A stretch of 64,000 nucleotides of DNA. Origin: Congeria kusceri (Eukaryota > Mollusca > Bivalvia > Myida > Dreissenidae). The stretch spans positions 10,568,215-10,632,214 of the forward strand of contig CM051029.1 in assembly GCA_027627225.1 (NCBI GenBank). Reading direction: 5' to 3'. Shown here piece after piece: positions 24,937 through 36,900 of the stretch; within the stretch, counting starts at the first letter, position 1; each line of letters begins with the position of its first letter. Both the position numbers and the translations under genes were made by a program. Below the pieces are notes generated by a model. The model had not been told where the DNA came from. It ran no database searches and saw only the letters and a list, made by a program, of their open reading frames with translations.

Positions 24937-25352
24937 GATTGTGCAACAATTATGCTGACTTTGGGACATAGAATGTGGTGCTACTGTTTGATTCTAGTTG
25001 GTCAGGTGAAACGAAATCAATAACATGTCCAAAGGATAAAACAGTCATCGGAGAGTGTTCAGGAGTTATGTCTATTGCCTGTTCCATTGAACCAACAAAT
25101 GTTGGTGTGTATTCACTTTCCTCCAACATGGACTTGACGTCTGTGTCGTTAACAGATTTATATTTCAACGAATCAACGTCAGGGATGTACAGCTGCTCTC
25201 AACCCAGCAATACGGACACAAAGACGATCTGCTTGGAAAAAACTTCAGGTACAGCCATTAGTATATTACTACTTCTGCTACTACTCTTACTACTACTACT
25301 ACTACTACTTTTTCTACTTTTACTACTACTACTACAACTACTACTACTACTA

Positions 25353-25408
<56 letters not shown>

Positions 25409-25426
25409 TAATTAATTAATTAATTA

Positions 25427-25490
<64 letters not shown>

Positions 25491-26700
25491 GTAGTTGTAG
25501 TAGTTGTTTATCACCAAATGTTGACTGCTTTGATTAGTTTAAACATATTTATTTTAACTCAATTATATCGCAAGCCTTATGCTTAAAGAGTCAATGCCAT
25601 AATTTATTATATTTATACATTAGCTACATTATTGTGAAACATTAAAAATGGTACAGTGTATGTAAATTTCAACATAAAACAAGTGGACTATTGTCATATG
25701 CACCATCTTTCTGAACGCTGAACACTTCCCTGTTATCACCACGGCTATTATGCCCTTTTTGTGTAATTGTGTCACCAATTATCGGGTTCACGCTTTCGAG
25801 CTATCTCGATTTGACGCCTAACATGATACACCGTTCGGTTAAATCAAGTTTTTTAAGGTTAAATGAGATAAAACTTTGAACAAATCGTTGGTATTCGGTT
25901 TGGACAGGGTTCGGTTTATTAAGGTTTTTTCATATATAAAATACGAAGGAAAACAATCGGGACCGACACAGCCGTTCGGTTTTGAAAGGGATTCGTATTT
26001 CACGTGGTTCGGTTTGGACAGGTTTCACTGTATTTGTATTATTACTATTTTAATTATTGTAATTAATTGCTGTATTGCTTTCGTTGATGCTGTCGTTTTT
26101 GACAAGTATTTCGATCTAACATTTTATATTTAAAATCACTTTGTTTAGCAACTACGACTCCTGTGTCAGTGAATGCTTCTGGAAATACAAAAGGTAAATA
26201 TGTTTGCAAATGAAACAAACACATACACATACTTATACTAAATGTCATATAGAAATGACAGAGTTGGTGACCGGACACGAAAAGCAGAACCGGTGCGGCC
26301 CATCATCTCATGATGGTGAACCTTTCTGCCAATTTGACTCTAAAATCCATCCAGAAACGACGGAGTTATAGAGCTGGATGGACATAAGCACGGACGGAAT
26401 GACAGTCGTAATGACGGACGGACGCACGGAAGAACTCGCGCAATCCTTTAATTTTGACAACTTAAGTAAAATAAACTCATATTCGGTAAAACAAAAACAT
26501 TTTAAAGACTCAATTCAGAAATAACCACTTCATATATGTCAGAAACAAAAGTAATATATAAATAACGCTTGCTAGTATCGCACATTCTATTGTGGGTTAT
26601 TGCACTGATTTTTCTTGGAGTCGACTTTGGATTCCAAAACTAATATTTAAAAGAGATAGTTTGACCTGCAATTGTTGCCGTTCCAGAGAAACCGTCAACT
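24937..26700 (+). pseudogene. Gene D': decayed short Ig receptor on the opposite strand
   Basis: The Ig exon runs from about 24,937 to 25,248 and is followed by GTACAG. It codes WSGETKSITCPKDKT, VMSIACSIEP and STSGMYSCSQPSNTDTKTIC, so Ig B- and F-strand cysteines are present. A TAG lies at 24,969-24,971 and there is no clear acceptor. A 45-nt stalk exon follows at 26,149-26,193 (TTTPVSVNASGNTK; TTTAG acceptor, GTAAAT donor, phase 1-1). The last exon, from about 26,517, hits a TAA before reaching a degenerate transmembrane stretch at about 26,586. It is the paralogue of gene D at 43.7 kb. The first exon is missing. Confidence 0.7.
25258..25489. repeat. (TAC)n, (ATTA)n and (AAT)n microsatellites in the gene D' intron
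   Basis: TAC triplets to about 25,404, then a few ATTA units, then AAT triplets. They begin ten bases after the Ig exon donor. Gene D also has a (TAC)n block in the intron after its Ig exon. Confidence 0.95.
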
Positions 26701-27159
26701 GATTCCAAATATGTTGGATGTGTTTGCATTCCCCCAAAAATATGTTCTATGGTTGCCATATGTTCACAGCACATGTCACGTAAGTTAGTGTTTGACCATT
26801 TACATATGAAACAATATTTATTCGTCGCGATGCTTCTGTGTATGTATTTATACTGGAAATTCCACAGTGTGGTTTCGATAGTTGCTTTGTATGACTAGTG
26901 AATTATGTCTTTCCAATTAAATTCATGCTCCTGAAATAAGTTTTGCCATTTTATTTGGAATTTGGAAGGCTCTATGGTATTTTTAATTTGCAATCTATAT
27001 AATAGAGTGTTTGATTTTTGTTTTGAAATAATGATTTACAGGAATGAGGTTTGTATGCATGGCGTGTTATGTGTGTTGATCTTCGATTTTATATATGTAG
27101 GTATACTTTTTATCAACGTGTAATACATAAAGAAATTACTTGCTGGTACTTCATACAAG

Positions 27160-29281
27160 TATCATATATTACTAAAAGAATAATTATTATTTATTCTGTA
27201 GTCAAACGATTGATCGACATACATTATGCCTTTTTCATACCAAGTTTTATAAAATAATGTTTTACAGTTTGAAGTAATTGTTTTATTGTTGCGAAAATTA
27301 GTTTTACTGTTGCTGTTGTCTTCTACCTTATGTGTGACGTGACTGCATGCTGAAAGTACATTAGATAGAAAAATGTTTTCTTTGGATATGTCATATATTG
27401 TTGTATTTCTGACGTTACATTTGAAAATTAATGAACCACCATATTTGTCTAGTATTTTACTGCAAAACAATTTCCATTTACTGTGGTTTTGTTATATAGT
27501 AAGCGTTTTACCCAGCTGCGTTTGATTGATTTCAGGAACGAATATATGTCAGTCAATTGTATACCTCCGAGTTCTACAGGTTGCATTAATTGATTTTGTC
27601 TGGTTTACCGTCCCAAATGAAGTCAAATATGGTACTTTTTATATCATGAATAATATCATCACGTGGATTTGGGAGAAACGTAAGTACGTAAAATAATTTT
27701 GAAAGCGCAAATGTTTTTAATACTGTGGTTTTACCGATTAATGTTAGCTTTCGGTGTTGCCATGATTTAAGACAGTTTTTAAATTATTGTAATGTAGGCA
27801 ATATGTTTTTAATAACGGTATCATGTTCATTGTTCGTAAAAGTTATGCTTAATGTTGAAGCTTCGTTTGATTTCCAGTGAAATTTCATTTGTTTTTTTAG
27901 TCGTATGTTACTATGCTTATAATTACCTACTTTTAACACAGTGCATTTACATTTATTTAACTTTAGGCCTGATATATCGCCAAACATGGTTAGTGATTCT
28001 ATTAAATTATTGAAAGAGTCAGGGTTGTTATTACAAAAGTAAGTTGCATCATCTGCAAAACGTGATTGTTTGACTTCTTCATCTGGTTTTGTTTTTATAA
28101 GATTGAATGTAATCTGATAAAAATAAATAATAAATGACGATGACGAGAGTGGACATCCTTGTCTGACACCTCTTTCTATGTTAAAGCTGCTAGTGAAGAA
28201 ACCATTGTTAATAAGTAGACTAGATATGTCAGTATAGAAAAAATTTACCCATTTTACTGAGCTGTCTCCAAAATTAAGTGTGTCGAATGCTTTATCAAAG
28301 TCAGCAAAGAATATAAGACCAAAGTTATTTGGGTGGTTTAGATAGTTTATACATTCTTGTATCAATTGTACATTTTTCTTCGATATATCGCCCTTAAATT
28401 AATCCAGATTGAGAGCTTGAAATAATTGATGGAAATACTTGTTGTGTTACGAATATTACCTTTAACAGACTCTCATAACGTGTTTGGGTTTGAATCTTTG
28501 TTATTTTGAATTGTATTTAATTTGTCCTGTTTTATTTGTGATTGGTATTGTGTGTCTAATAGGGATGCTGTTATTTAATTTAAAATAGTCTGGTCCTCGT
28601 TCAGATTGATTGTTATGAAGTTTAAGCGTAACTAAAGAATGGTCAGTCATAAAACCTGATTTTATACTGCAGCAGGCAATTAGATTACATAATGATTCTG
28701 ATATTAAAAAGTAGTCTGGCCTGCAAAATAAAATATAGTTGGTTTGGTGTTTGAATGCCAAGTTAATTCGCACTCAGTTCGTTTAAATGTACGCCAGATG
28801 TTTAACATGTTACACTTTTCAATTATATTATTTAAAATAATTCTACTCTAATAGTAGGTTAACAACAGTATTAACATCTCAACCAACAATAATATTCTTA
28901 TCCGTATATAATCCGTATAAAGGTGTACAATGTTTGGTAAAATTTAGTGTTTGGACGGTAAACGTCAATTAACGTTATTTGTGTTTCATGTATTGTGATG
29001 TCGACACTAGCTAATCTGCCAGCTATTATCTCGTTTAAGTTATTGACCTTAATCCCTGTGTTATATTTTATCAGAAATATGATGCCTAGTTTGTTGGTTT
29101 GAGGTTAACTTACATAGATATCCCATTCACATTTCAATGTTTGCGTTAAAGTATATGTCAAATGACTTTACTGTAAAAGGCATATATTGAATTTCTTTTC
29201 ATCTAACCAGTTGAAAAGTGTAATGCTTTTTTCTTTGTTGTTAAGCCCTTTTACATTAAGTGTATATATTTTAATACTCAT
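27160..29281 (-). mobile_element. L1/Tx1-like LINE remnant
   Basis: The minus strand starts at an ATG (29,281) with MSIKIYTLNVKGLNN and NWLDEKKFNICLLQ, the start of an APE-type endonuclease. Around 28,560-28,773 is its end (RPDYFLISESL, MTDHSLVTLKL). The reverse transcriptase core at 27,784-28,365 has DFDKAFDTLNF, GVRQGCPLSSSSF and FADDATYF. After it come KLTLIGKTTVLKTFALSKL, FIWDGKPDKI and KTLFYKTWYEKGI. Several stops and shifts break the frame. The clade assignment rests on this motif style. It sits between a signal-peptide exon and gene C, so it probably inserted into a receptor intron. Confidence 0.85.
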
Positions 29282-29404
29282 ATAAAAGGAGGGTATCATA
29301 AATGGTAAGTTTGTGTGTGCTTGTCCAGTTTGCTACTATCTCACCTAGAAGGTTAAACTTATTTATGGTATATATTTTGGATATGGGCAAACTGTTATAC
29401 TTGT

Positions 29405-29530
29405 ACTACAAAAAACAAAACTTACCTCCAAATTTCGACACTACAAATATTAACACACATATTAAGTAGAACATCGCCACGGCTGACTTCCACAATAGAT
29501 GCAAAATGCACTAAAGATAATGGCAATAGT
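29405..29530 (-). repeat. Third copy of the signal-exon part of the duplicated module
   Basis: Diverged match to 15,625-15,720 and 51,555-51,645, covering the donor, the signal-peptide exon and CTTCCACAATAGATGC in its 5' flank. Confidence 0.6.
29426..29474 (-). CDS. Signal-peptide first exon (unit 2, probably for gene C)
   Basis: 49 nt: ATG, 16 codons MFYLICVLIFVVSKFG, one extra base, then GTAAGT. It has a strongly hydrophobic core and the same length and phase as the exons at 15.6 and 51.6 kb. The next receptor exons downstream on this strand are those of gene C, 4.7 kb away, with a LINE and gene D' in between. Confidence 0.7.
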
Positions 29531-29539
29531 AAACAAATA

Positions 29540-30770
29540 TGACATTTTAATTCAAGTAACAACTATTTAATATGTCAATATGTCAATATGGGTGTTTATC
29601 TGCTAAACATATGCACACGAACATGTGTACGTGCGTCTTATGAGCAGTGTGTTTTACAATGTGCACACCCGTGTGGACACTATCTTTATGAAATTTAACT
29701 GTGGCCTTCCTTACTTTAACTCGTTTAAATAACCAATATTTTTGTAAACATTTCATGTTAAACACGTTCAATTTTAAAATGATTTCATACTAAAATAGGT
29801 ACTGTCCAATTATTATATTTGCTGCATATACTAAAGGAAACGAGTCATTTCCACTTAGAGCTCTTGCTCACTTGTACACTCGATTTATAAGCAAATATGT
29901 TTCGCGAATTGAAACATTACCCAGGTCTGTGTGAGTGGTATTGCATTCAAAAATATATAAAAAATATAGCAAAATTGGGAATTTGATTTGAATTATACAG
30001 ATTAATTTTAGCAAATGGAGACAGTGTCTTTACACCGATGAATTTTAACAGTTTTATTTAATGCTAGACTATATTTACTGTTTTACTGCGAAAAGTGCAG
30101 CGTAAAATGTTTGCTCTTCTAACGCATTCGTTATTTATCTTTCGTTATTTCAATGTGTCTGTTTTCGAAAGTCTGCGATTAAAACCAGACATGGTAAATT
30201 TCCACCAAATTTTTTAAACAAAAGAGATGTTAGCTGTAGTTTAATCCATACATTAGCATACTACAAGCAGGCATATTATTGGATTATAGCATACAAAGTC
30301 CGTTTTCAGTCCGTTATGTGGGGTGCATTAGTGATAGTAATTGATTGTTCAAATTCGTCTGCCATTTTCCATGGAACACTTTACTCGTATACATGTAATT
30401 CCAATTGGTTTGTACAATGCACATGTAGCTGCTTACCGATCTAAAGTAAATGAAGGATTGAAGGAGTACATACTCTTTAATACTCTATGCGTATGATGAT
30501 TGCTTATTGTTTTTCAAGAAATACGTATTGCAAAATATTTTGATATTAGACGAACAAATACGAAATAAACGACACCACCCTATTCATGAAATTTAAAATT
30601 AATACTACATATATCACCCGACAATACAATTATTTTATGATTCTACATATATCTCCCGGCAATTTATCACGTGTAATGCATACTTGCACATATAGAATCC
30701 CATAATAAACTATTGACTACAAAACAGATCTCCCTTTTTTCTAGATAACTAACAATTGCCAAATTAATAA
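29540..30770. other. Spacer between gene A 3' end and the next signal-peptide exon
   Basis: No exon, element or AATAAA close behind the gene A stop was recognised. Confidence 0.4.
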
Positions 30771-30778
30771 TGCCACTT

Positions 30779-30981
30779 TTAAAGAATGGACAACTTCATA
30801 TTGACATATTCTCGATAATCAGTTGACGTCACAGTTTGTCGTAATGCTGGCATCCTAGGCGGATTATCTGTAGCCGATGTACTGTCTCCTCGACATTCGT
30901 AAGGAGTTAGAGTCGAATATTCACGGAATTCTAGTTCTTCAAGTAGCTCATACTTATTGTCATGGCCAGAAACAGCAGACT
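30779..30981 (-). CDS. Gene A last cytoplasmic exon with ITAM-like motif and YVNM
   Basis: 66 codons and a TAA after a TTCCAG acceptor. Near the start is YELLEELEFREYSTL, which fits YxxL-x7-YxxL, the ITAM consensus, with acidic residues between the tyrosines. Further on are PYECRGD and finally DYREYVNMKLSIL. YVNM fits YxxM (PI3K SH2) and YxN (Grb2-type SH2) patterns. The YVNMKL end is kept in gene C. Signalling function is inferred from motifs only. Confidence 0.85.
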
Positions 30982-33900
30982 CTGGAAGAAAATGAAACAA
31001 AAATATATTTGACATGAAAAGTAACACAAACAGTTAGGGGAAACCATGCATTCAAACTGAGGCGAGGATGATGCGGAATCACTTAACACTGCTTGATGTT
31101 TTGTCTTTAACTTTGAAGATGACACGTAATCAACAATTCAAGCAGATTCATAAGAGATCTCATCTTTATTAAGCATACATTGCATGATTTCTTCGAAATC
31201 GATAATTAATTGATCATATGAAACCTTACCGATTTGACAGGTTTCATAAGACCCATCTGTGTTTGAGGCTTCGTTGTGTCGCCTGAATACGAACACAAGT
31301 TTAAATAATTATTATTAGATATTCTGGAATCACTACCAAAATGGTTTGGCTATTTAACTATTTTGTGTTGCTATATTGGATGAACGACAATGTGTTATTG
31401 TAATATATTTTTTTAGTTAAGCACACTATTATAATATTTACAGTTGTTAACATATATTATATATCAACTTGTATACAGTACAATATACATTTGCTTACGG
31501 TTCTTTGACGAGATCTTCATACTGGCCAGTCGAGTTGCTATGCGTTTGGTATATGTTAGTTTCGTTTTGCCCTAAAATAAATAATGTAACAAAGCTATTA
31601 AGTGATAAAAACTAGTCTTATTCTACGCAATGTTGTATAATGGTCTACGTCATGATGAAAAAAGGTTGTTCTTTTATTGAAGAACTCATTGGCAGGCAAT
31701 TTCGGGATAGAGTACGAAATACACAAATACACGTGTTCAATAGATAAATAACTATTTTCAACTGGTTCACTCTGAACGTATTGATAACATGTCAAATGGG
31801 CTATGTATATACAAATTCATGATGTAGTTTACCAATATTTTCGTAGTATGTACATATCTTTCCTTTTGTTTGTGATCTTAAAGAAAAAGCATAAAATGTA
31901 CATATGGTAGCATAACATGAACATATGGCTGCAAAGGTTTTACAGAGCAAATATACAATGCAACACAGATGTACCATGTGATCTGTATCTCCATATGAGG
32001 ATGGACACAGCAATTAAGACAGCAACCCCCAAGACGCCACCTACTGAACCACCAACAGCGGATGTTGCAGAGCCATTGTTAACTGTAAAAAAGACAGTTT
32101 ATTAGGCACTCGATGCGATAAGTATGCTATTTAACTTCTTTTATCGTTGTATATCTTTTCATTGAGCTCCCCAAAGGGGGGCGCATATAGTCGCCGCTTT
32201 GTCCGTCCGTCCGAATTCAAATTCAACTTATTTTTAGTTTGTCTGGGTTCTGAAACAAATTTTCCCGATGATTGTATACATCATACTTTATGTCCGTCCG
32301 TCCGTCCTTTCTTCCGTCCGTCCGTCCTTCTGTCCGTCCGGTAGTTCTTCTCCGCGCGAGATCTTAGGAACTAATGACCCGAAATTGATAAAACATTATA
32401 TGCAGCATCCATATAGGGTGGACATACGCATATTGTCATGTCGGTCCGGTCCGATTTTTTAGGGAGTTATTCCTCTTTGATTAAAAATATGACATTTTCT
32501 AAAAAAAAATTCGTTTCCAAGCGAAATCTCTGGAACTACAAACTCAACTTCAAAATGAAACTTTATATTCAGCATCCCTACCAAAGGGGCAAGCGAATAT
32601 TGTCAGGGAGTTCCGTTCTGATGATTTTTCAGGGAGTAATTAAACTTTGATTATAAATTGTATTGTGTTTTTTTTCCACACTATAACTTCACCATGGATT
32701 TGGAAATCTTTGAGTTACTAGGGACAAAAAATGATTGCTGCAATAAGCTGGTGTGTACTGCTCTTGAGGGTCCCTAGGTCAAAGGTCAATGTCACACCTA
32801 GAGGTTAAAGGGCAAAACTTACACTTTGCTTGTGTGCTTTAAAAACTAACTGACACAAATGATAACCTCAATAGCAAAACATAAAATGCATATAAACCAG
32901 GTCCATACGTCAAAGGTCTAGGTCACACTTAGAGATCAAATTTCAAAATGAGATTTTTCCGTGTTCAGACCATAACTTGGTCATATATTAAATTATTTTC
33001 CATTTATATGGCACACATGTTTGCCCCAGTAAGATATAACTATATATGTAGGTCGCAGGTCAATGTCATACTTAAACCTCGGACTGCTAATAAGAGTTAT
33101 CTCCTGCTGTCGCAACTGGAATTTCGCTTTGTTTATATTTAAAGGTCAAAAGTTTAAATTGACCTTTAGCTTGTCCGGGCTTTTAACTTGTTGAGTGGAC
33201 TTTAAGACTTTACACGACTGTTAGCCCCAGCCTGACAACGCTTCTCCGTATGAATCATGTTCTTAGGTTTAAGGTCAATGCCACAATTAGGGCCAAAGTG
33301 GCATCGTTGAGCCTCGGCATCGGTTCATTTGATTTTCTCGTTTAGTAATATTTATCAGACCAGTTATATTACTATGTACCTGTGCTTACTAAGGTTGTTT
33401 CCGTTATTTCTTCAGTCCAATCTGATTTTCCTATTTTGTTTTCCGCCAGCATTTTGATTTTATATATCGTGCCAGGTTTTAATCCCTCAATTGTCCAGGT
33501 ATAGCTGTTAACAGAACTTGCTATATAGATATCCCTCCAGCGTGCTTCGGAACATCTGGTCTGGCTATAACATTTGTATACGCATTCAATCAATAACATA
33601 CATGTCTATGCATACACACTTATAATTGTCAATATAAATAAACATTAAAATCTAGTTTACTGTGATTTTAGTTGTGTTTCAAACATTAAGATAAGGAAAA
33701 CAAATAGATTCCTACATGGTGCGTGTAATGTAAATACTTTCTCAGTCGAACCCAACGTGTTGGAGACTTTCACCATATATTGTGTATAATCTTCAAGTTG
33801 CAATCGAGGAATCGTCAGTTGTGTCTTCATTCCATTATCGGTGATATTAAAGTTGTTGTCATTTGACAAAACCATCCATTCTTCTTCAACACGCTTGTAC

Positions 33901-36900
33901 CAAATGAAGCCTGAAGTAGTTGGCTCAGGATAGGCTATAATTGTGAAGGTGAACACAGCTGTGTCGTTTGGAGTTCTGTATAATTTTGTTAAAGGAGGAA
34001 AAAATGGCGACTCTCTTGGAGAACCTATGCAAAAATAAGTGTTAAGAATTATAATTATGGTCTTATGTTGTAAATTGTTATATAGTTAATATCTTTAAAG
34101 TTAACTTGATATATATTTTACTTACAGTTTACCAGGACAGCAAGAATGTTTGCATGTTGTTCCATGTTATGACTATTGTTTGCCATACATTTATAGATTC
34201 CACTATCATATTCACATCTCGCTCGATGAATGTAAGATTTGGCTGTGTGTCCTTCTTGTTCTACTAGTAGTGATTCAATTCCATGAGTTGCGTTAATGAG
34301 ACGAACAATAGGTTCAGGGTCACCATCGGCATCACATACCAGCTCGAGTGTTTCGTCCTGGTCAACGGTAATGTTGAGTTTAGATTCATTTGCTACGAAT
34401 GTTTGGATGCTTGCATTATCTGGAAGAAGACTTTCGTGTATAAAATACATGTTCTCTGATATATTTATAAACAAATGTATGATAAACGAACTAATTATAT
34501 AAAGAAGTCATATCGTTTCACAAACACCAACATGCGAATCTAGGACAATATTTTAGTACCAACAGCTGTAGTGTTATTTTTACTTTGGGCACGTAAACGT
34601 TACAATATATTAGTTGCAAACCTTAACTTAAACATGACGTAATCAACACATAATGCATGTATGATTAATTTGCACTAAACAGGTAACCATTTACGTTCTG
34701 TTCACCATGTCTACATATGCCATTATGATATAGAATTGGAGGACGTTTCTTGCCAAATAATTAAATCAGCAGTTTATCAAAAAATGATATTATACACACA
34801 TAATGTAATTTCTTTATTATTTTGCAATTATTAAGGTTCGTTTGTGAATAAGTAAAACACATTATAAAATACAATGGGATAGTCATACAACTTACATTGA
34901 ACATTTATATACAATTTTGTCGGACTAAAACCGTACTCTACTTCGTTTCCAATAGTCTGCATTCTGTTTGACGCAGTACACCGCTATTCACCTTCATCTG
35001 TTAACAGGACGTGGTTAATTGTTAATGCTTGTATTGTGCCGACAGAAGTATTGGAACCTTTCCTTATCCACGTGTAGTTTGTTTCTGGTGGGTTACCAAC
35101 ACTGCTCAGGCTGCATACTATTGTGAAAGACGTGTTGAGAAGAACGGTTTGATTTGCCATTTGCTGCACAGTCGGTGGGTCTGTAGCAACAATACAAGAA
35201 CCATATTATATACTTTTTTATTTAATTTTATGCAACCGTATTGATACGTTAGAGCATTTACAATTTATTAACACCTTTTTGTGAGTTTTACACACGGCTA
35301 TGTATGAGTTACGTATGATACAAATCTCAGAAGTAAAAACTAACGCATATAAATAGCGGGTAAATGCTTACTCTACTCTAGTAAACAAATTTAAGTAAAC
35401 TTATTACAAGATGATGATAAAACTGTACACTAGCTGCGCAGACGTAATAACTGTACTTACACAGAACGTCAAGGATAAAGGTAATCCGTGCTGACTTGTT
35501 TTTAATGTTCCCTAGACTATCTACCATGATGTTCATTGCTGTGCACGTGATGTTTTTGTTTCGGTCCTCGCTAACGTTGTATATGGAGAGGACATTTCCC
35601 AACTGTGCTCCAAGGCCATACCAATAAATTCTCGAGACTGGGTTACTGCTGGCAGAACAGGAAATTTTGAACGACCAGCCTTCAATGACTTTCACCACTT
35701 GGTCTATCTGTGTGACGTTATTGAATTTTGCCGAAAGGTTCGCTGGGCCATCTAATGTTAGTAACATTAATTGATGTAAAATGCAGCTAAACATTTTTGA
35801 TTTGTTGAAAAGTGTTGTTATTGCTTGCTTTTAGAGAGTTTCAATATAATATATCCATCCTTACATAGTACATGGAAACGAACTGTTGTATTAGTGCTGC
35901 CAGTTACGTTTCCTCTTAGAGTAGTAGGCATTATATTCTCAGCTGTGCATGTGAAAGTTACATCCGCATCTCTTGAAACATATGATATATTATGTACGGC
36001 ATTGTAATAACCTGGACCCCAATTACAAGTGGAAGTCGGGTTACTGTTAGCCGAACAGATCAGCTGTACACTGCTGCTTTCGATCAATGAGATGGTTCCA
36101 TTGGCTGGCACGGTTCCAGTGTTAGACAGGTCGGGCAATTCGCTATACTTTACAGCTGGATGATCAGGGCTATCTTTTTGATTATGACAGAAAATAAAAC
36201 AGATACAAACTACGTAGTTACATGAAACGCTCGGTAAAAACAATTATGTTCATAATACAATAATACATAAATAAATTGTAATGACTAACGAAATGTAATT
36301 GTGCATCATATTCTTGAAATAATCCTAACATATGTATAATATGAAAATGATTATATTAAAGAACCTATCAAGACTTATGCTTACACAGACGCATGGACCA
36401 AAATAATACATACATACACAACATGCGCCCCATATGCATATACTTACATAATACTGAAACCGACAAGGTCTGATTCTTAGGTTCTTGTGTCTCCTTTCCA
36501 TTTTCGTCGAAAATAATGTTAAAGGCAAGACAAGTCCACGACGTGTCCTGCTGTATATTAGTGACAATCAGTGTTGACGAATTTATCTGCTGTGACTGCC
36601 AAAATACAGTGGCTAGTGGATTGGCGTCCCACTCACACGCAATCTTGATGGCGTCACTTTTCAATACTCTTATTTTAGTGTCAGTAAAATTGTATCCATC
36701 GTCCATGTTTACGAAGCTTTTAAAGGAAGGAGGGTCTGAAAAATGTGATCGCATATGATAAAAGCAATGAAAATATTTATCAGAATAATGTAATAACATA
36801 TTTATTCGCAACGTTTTTTTAAAAAATTAAAGTGCGTTTTAAATAACGAAACTTGGAATCCAATATATTAGCAATACCAATGTTTTATGCTACCATACAT

